DNA from: Betaproteobacteria bacterium
GTDB taxonomy: Bacteria; Pseudomonadota; Gammaproteobacteria; Burkholderiales; Burkholderiaceae_E
Direction of reading: 5' to 3'
Length of the DNA: 35,203 nt
Assembly (NCBI GenBank): GCA_018970865.1
Contig: JAGWVN010000032.1
Span: 1-35,203 of the forward strand
Part shown: positions 33,152-35,203 of the stretch, piece after piece
Position numbering within the stretch: the stretch's first letter is position 1
Layout of the letters: the number at the start of each line of letters is the position of its first letter
The notes under the pieces: generated by a model
The model's input: the letters and a program-made list of their open reading frames with translations, nothing else
The model's database searches: none
What the model was told of the DNA's origin: nothing
Program-made: the position numbers and the translations under genes

Positions 33152-33853
33152 ATGAACCCTCAGGACATCACCCAGGCACCCCTGGCCGCGGCGGCCCCGG
33201 TCACCGTCGCCGCCACCGAATCCTTTCGGGCCGAGTTTCGCCAGGCGGTGCCGGCCGACTACAACGGCATCCGTCACGGCCTCACCATCCTGGGCATCGG
33301 CCTGCTGGGCATCGCCGCGGCGCTGGCCTGCCTGCGCGCCCCGGTGCAGGCCTGGGAGTGGGCCGTCGCGCTGCCGGTGGTGCTGATCTGGAACTGGCTG
33401 GAATGGCTCGGCCATCGCGCGCTGCACACCCCGGGCCGCGGCGCGCTGGCGCGGGCGCTCTACACCCGCCACACCCTCACCCATCACCGCTTCTTCACGC
33501 GGCAGGCCGGCGCGCTGCGCGACAGTCGTGACCTGAAGATCGTGTTCTTCCCGTGGTTCGCCATCCTCGTGCTCGCCGCCATGGCGCTGCCGGCGGTGCT
33601 GCTGATCGGGCTGCTGGTCTCGGTCAATGCCGCGGCGGTCGCGTTCGCGGCCTGGGTGGGCATCTACCTGGTCTTCGAGTTCATGCACCTGTGCGCCCAT
33701 CTGCCCGAGGGTGCATGGCTTGCACGCGTGCCGGGCATCGCGGCCATGCGCCGCCACCATCTCGCGCATCATGATCCGCGGCTCATGATGCAGGCCAACA
33801 TGAACTTCACCCTGCCGCTGGCCGACTGGCTGGCCGGCACCCGCCAACCCTGA
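33152..33853 (+). CDS. Fatty acid hydroxylase / sterol desaturase family membrane protein
   Basis: About 233 residues with four hydrophobic segments and the histidine clusters of the di-iron fatty acid hydroxylase superfamily: HRALH, HTLTHHRFF, HLCAH and HHLAHHD. These ligate two iron atoms for O2-dependent hydroxylation or desaturation of a lipid at the inner membrane. The substrate is unknown. The ATG at 33152 is listed; a GTG at 33134 (adding six residues) has an AGG four bases upstream and is a real alternative. It starts 46 bp after the Mo-hydroxylase genes and ends 26 bp before the selenoprotein gene, so readthrough transcription is possible. Confidence 0.85.
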   Translation: MNPQDITQAPLAAAAPVTVAATESFRAEFRQAVPADYNGIRHGLTILGIGLLGIAAALACLRAPVQAWEWAVALPVVLIWNWLEWLGHRALHTPGRGALARALYTRHTLTHHRFFTRQAGALRDSRDLKIVFFPWFAILVLAAMALPAVLLIGLLVSVNAAAVAFAAWVGIYLVFEFMHLCAHLPEGAWLARVPGIAAMRRHHLAHHDPRLMMQANMNFTLPLADWLAGTRQP

Positions 33854-33879
33854 AGCAAGCCCTCACCGGAGAATCGCGC

Positions 33880-34983
33880 GTGATCACCGTCATCCATGAA
33901 GACCGCTGCAGCGAGCTGCCCGCGGCCGTGCCCGACCCGCACTCGCTGTGGCTCGACCGCGCCGAGATCGCGCAGGCCACCGGCTGGGACTGGAAGCCCG
34001 AAGGCCTGTGCAAGGACGACACCTGCCTGCCGGTGCCGCCGGCCCGCGCCGAGGCCCTGGTGCGCGGCGACCGGCTCGACCTCGCCGGCATGTGGCGTCA
34101 TCTCGGCCAGCCGCTCGCGGCCAATCCCGGCGGCGAACACTGGGTGCTCGGCACCGATGCCGCCCAGCGCGGCCAGGCGCTGGCCAGCCTGCATGCGCCC
34201 GACTTCGCGCTGCCCGACCTCGACGGCCGGATGCACCGGCTCTCCGATCACCGCGGCCGCAAGGTCTTCCTGGCCACCTGGGCCTCGTGGTGAGGCTGCC
34301 GAACTGACCTGTCCGTGTGGCAGGCCCTGTTCGAGGAGCTTCAATCCCATGGCTTCATGGTGCTGGCGGTGGCGCTCGATCAGCCCGAGGCGGCCGCGCC
34401 CTGGGTGGCGACCGTCAGGCCGACCTATCCCTGCCTGATCGACCGGGATCACCGGGTGGCCGAGCTCTACAACCTGGTGAATGTGCCCGAGGCGGTCTGG
34501 ATCGACGAAACCGGTCGCATCGTGCGCCCGCCCGAGAGCGCGGGGGCCACGGACGGCTTTCGCGCCATGGACCGCAAGACCTTCACCGTGCCCGAGGCGG
34601 TGCTGGCCGAGCGCGCCCGGGTGCGCTCGGTGTATCAGCAGGCCTTGCGTGACTGGGTGCTCAAGGGCACGGGCAGTGAGCACGCGCTCACCGCCGAGCG
34701 CGCGGCGCAGAAGGTGGCGCGGCCCGATCCCGCCGTTGCCCAGGCCCACGCCCACTTCCGTCTCGGGCTGCACCTGCGGCGCCTGAACCGCGAGGACGAG
34801 GCCCTGGCCGAGTTCGCGCAGGCCATCCGTCTGCACCCTGACTCCTGGGCGATGTGGCGGGAGTCGGCGCCCAAGGACGGCCGTGGCCTGGCCGCGGGTG
34901 AGGCCTTCTGGTCGCGGGTCGATGCCCTGGGCGAGCGGCCCTACTACCGGCCGATCGACCTGCCGGGCGTGCAGTCGGCATGA
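33880..34983 (+). CDS. Redoxin selenoprotein, ResA-like WAxxUGC family (in-frame TGA = Sec138)
   Basis: One frame of 368 codons from GTG 33880 (GGAG eight bases upstream) to TGA 34983, interrupted only by a TGA at 34291-34293. The thioredoxin-fold domain begins near residue 105 (APDFALPDLDG), and the TGA is residue 138 in W134-A-S-W-U-G-C140, exactly where a redox-active Cys is expected. Downstream sequence continues the fold without loss (VALDQPE..., then NVPEAVWID with the cis-Pro at 203), followed by a C-terminal TPR-like region (residues 287-325). The WAxxUGC pattern is, to my knowledge, that of a recognised bacterial selenoprotein family. The N-terminal 100 residues carry Cys10, Cys44 and Cys49. 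It ends in an ATGA overlap with slyX. Alternatives are a TGC-to-TGA mutation or a sequencing error. Confidence 0.85.
34294..34326 (+). promoter_or_regulatory. Candidate bacterial SECIS hairpin after the Sec codon
   Basis: Directly after the TGA, ggctgcc (34294-34300) can pair with ggca-g-gcc (34319-34326), giving a seven-base-pair stem with one bulged G and an 18-base loop that contains a GU (34311-34312). SelB-binding bSECIS elements lie in this position and often carry a G and U in the apical loop. The loop is larger than in E. coli fdhF, so the fold is tentative. Confidence 0.4.
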
Positions 34984-35198
34984 GCGGGCCGCGCGGTGCC
35001 GAGGAGCGCCTGATGGATCTCGAGGTGAAGGCGAGCTTCGCCGAGGATCTGCTCGAGGAGCTCAACGGCATCGTGGCCCGGCAGCAGCAGCAGCTCGAGG
35101 CGCTCACCCGCGAGGTGATCCGGCTGCGCGAGCAGCTCGCCGGTCTGGAGGCCGGGCGCCAGCCCAGCCTGCGCGACGAGCTGCCGCCGCACTACTAG
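34980..35198 (+). CDS. slyX: SlyX family protein
   Basis: A complete 72-residue protein. EERLMDLEVKASFAEDLLEELN followed by a Gln-rich helix (ARQQQQLEALTREVIRLREQL) forms the coiled coil typical of SlyX, and the end DELPPHY is the family's characteristic C-terminus. The cellular role of SlyX is not established. The ATG at 34980 overlaps the selenoprotein stop (ATGA), so the two are translationally coupled. Confidence 0.92.
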   Translation: MSGPRGAEERLMDLEVKASFAEDLLEELNGIVARQQQQLEALTREVIRLREQLAGLEAGRQPSLRDELPPHY

Positions 35199-35203
35199 GC
35201 GCA

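Noticed and set aside
33880-34293. A stand-alone 137-residue protein ending before the active site
   Set aside because: It would stop in the middle of the thioredoxin fold at the redox motif, and the same frame continues with the rest of the fold. Sec readthrough explains the data better.

Overview
The window is about 35.2 kb of very GC-rich DNA, judged by eye. It is densely packed with genes and has no gene-free stretch over 300 bp. Gene content (a close TfdA relative, a TakP-like TRAP binding protein, fpr, slyX, hydantoinase/oxoprolinase subunits, PreA, a CoxLMS-type molybdenum hydroxylase) points to a metabolically versatile betaproteobacterium, probably Burkholderiales. That assignment is inference from gene families. 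I saw no tRNA, rRNA, CRISPR array, transposase or integrase.

Layout. (1) 2-1132 (+): 3' part of a serine-beta-lactamase-fold protein that lacks key catalytic residues. (2) 1105-6792 (-): a tightly coupled operon reading small ORF, AMP-forming acyl-CoA synthetase, 2-oxoacid dehydrogenase E1alpha, E1beta, E2, and finally a free acyl carrier protein. (3) 6864-9299 (-): Lon-like protease with an altered P-loop. (4) 9544-11172 (+): Baeyer-Villiger-type flavin monooxygenase, convergent with an EamA exporter plus reductive-dehalogenase-like Fe-S protein pair (11145-13122, -). (5) 13268-17158 (+): acyl-CoA dehydrogenase, LuxR-type regulator, enoyl-CoA hydratase and a TfdA-like dioxygenase. (6) 17213-18454 (+): a DUF4143-type ATPase preceded by a perfect AT-rich inverted repeat. 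(7) 18467-26706 (-): preA-hyuA-hyuB-fpr-helicase. (8) 26813-27367: a MarR regulator (-) with an operator-like palindrome overlapping a good sigma-70 promoter on the opposite strand. (9) 27491-33105 (+): TRAP binding protein and a three-gene molybdenum hydroxylase whose 2Fe-2S subunit is fused to a CoxG/SRPBCC domain. (10) 33152-35198 (+): a fatty acid hydroxylase-type membrane protein, a redoxin gene with one in-frame TGA, and slyX.

The most notable item is the redoxin gene at 33880-34983. The reading frame is intact on both sides of a single TGA that falls exactly at the redox-active position of a W-A-S-W-(TGA)-G-C motif. This matches the ResA-like WAxxUGC selenoprotein family, so the TGA is best read as selenocysteine, and a possible SECIS hairpin follows it directly. 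Conventional annotation would split the gene or call it a pseudogene.

Working together: the MarR-centred block looks like a substrate-inducible catabolic locus. Uptake by the TRAP binding protein and hydroxylation by the Mo enzyme lie on one side. Ring reduction by a PreA-like enzyme and ATP-dependent lactam or imide opening by HyuAB lie on the other. A nitrogen heterocycle substrate would fit, but this is inference. The acyl-CoA synthetase/E1/E2/ACP operon looks like a device that delivers an acyl group from a 2-oxoacid or carboxylic acid to a dedicated carrier protein; its product is unknown.
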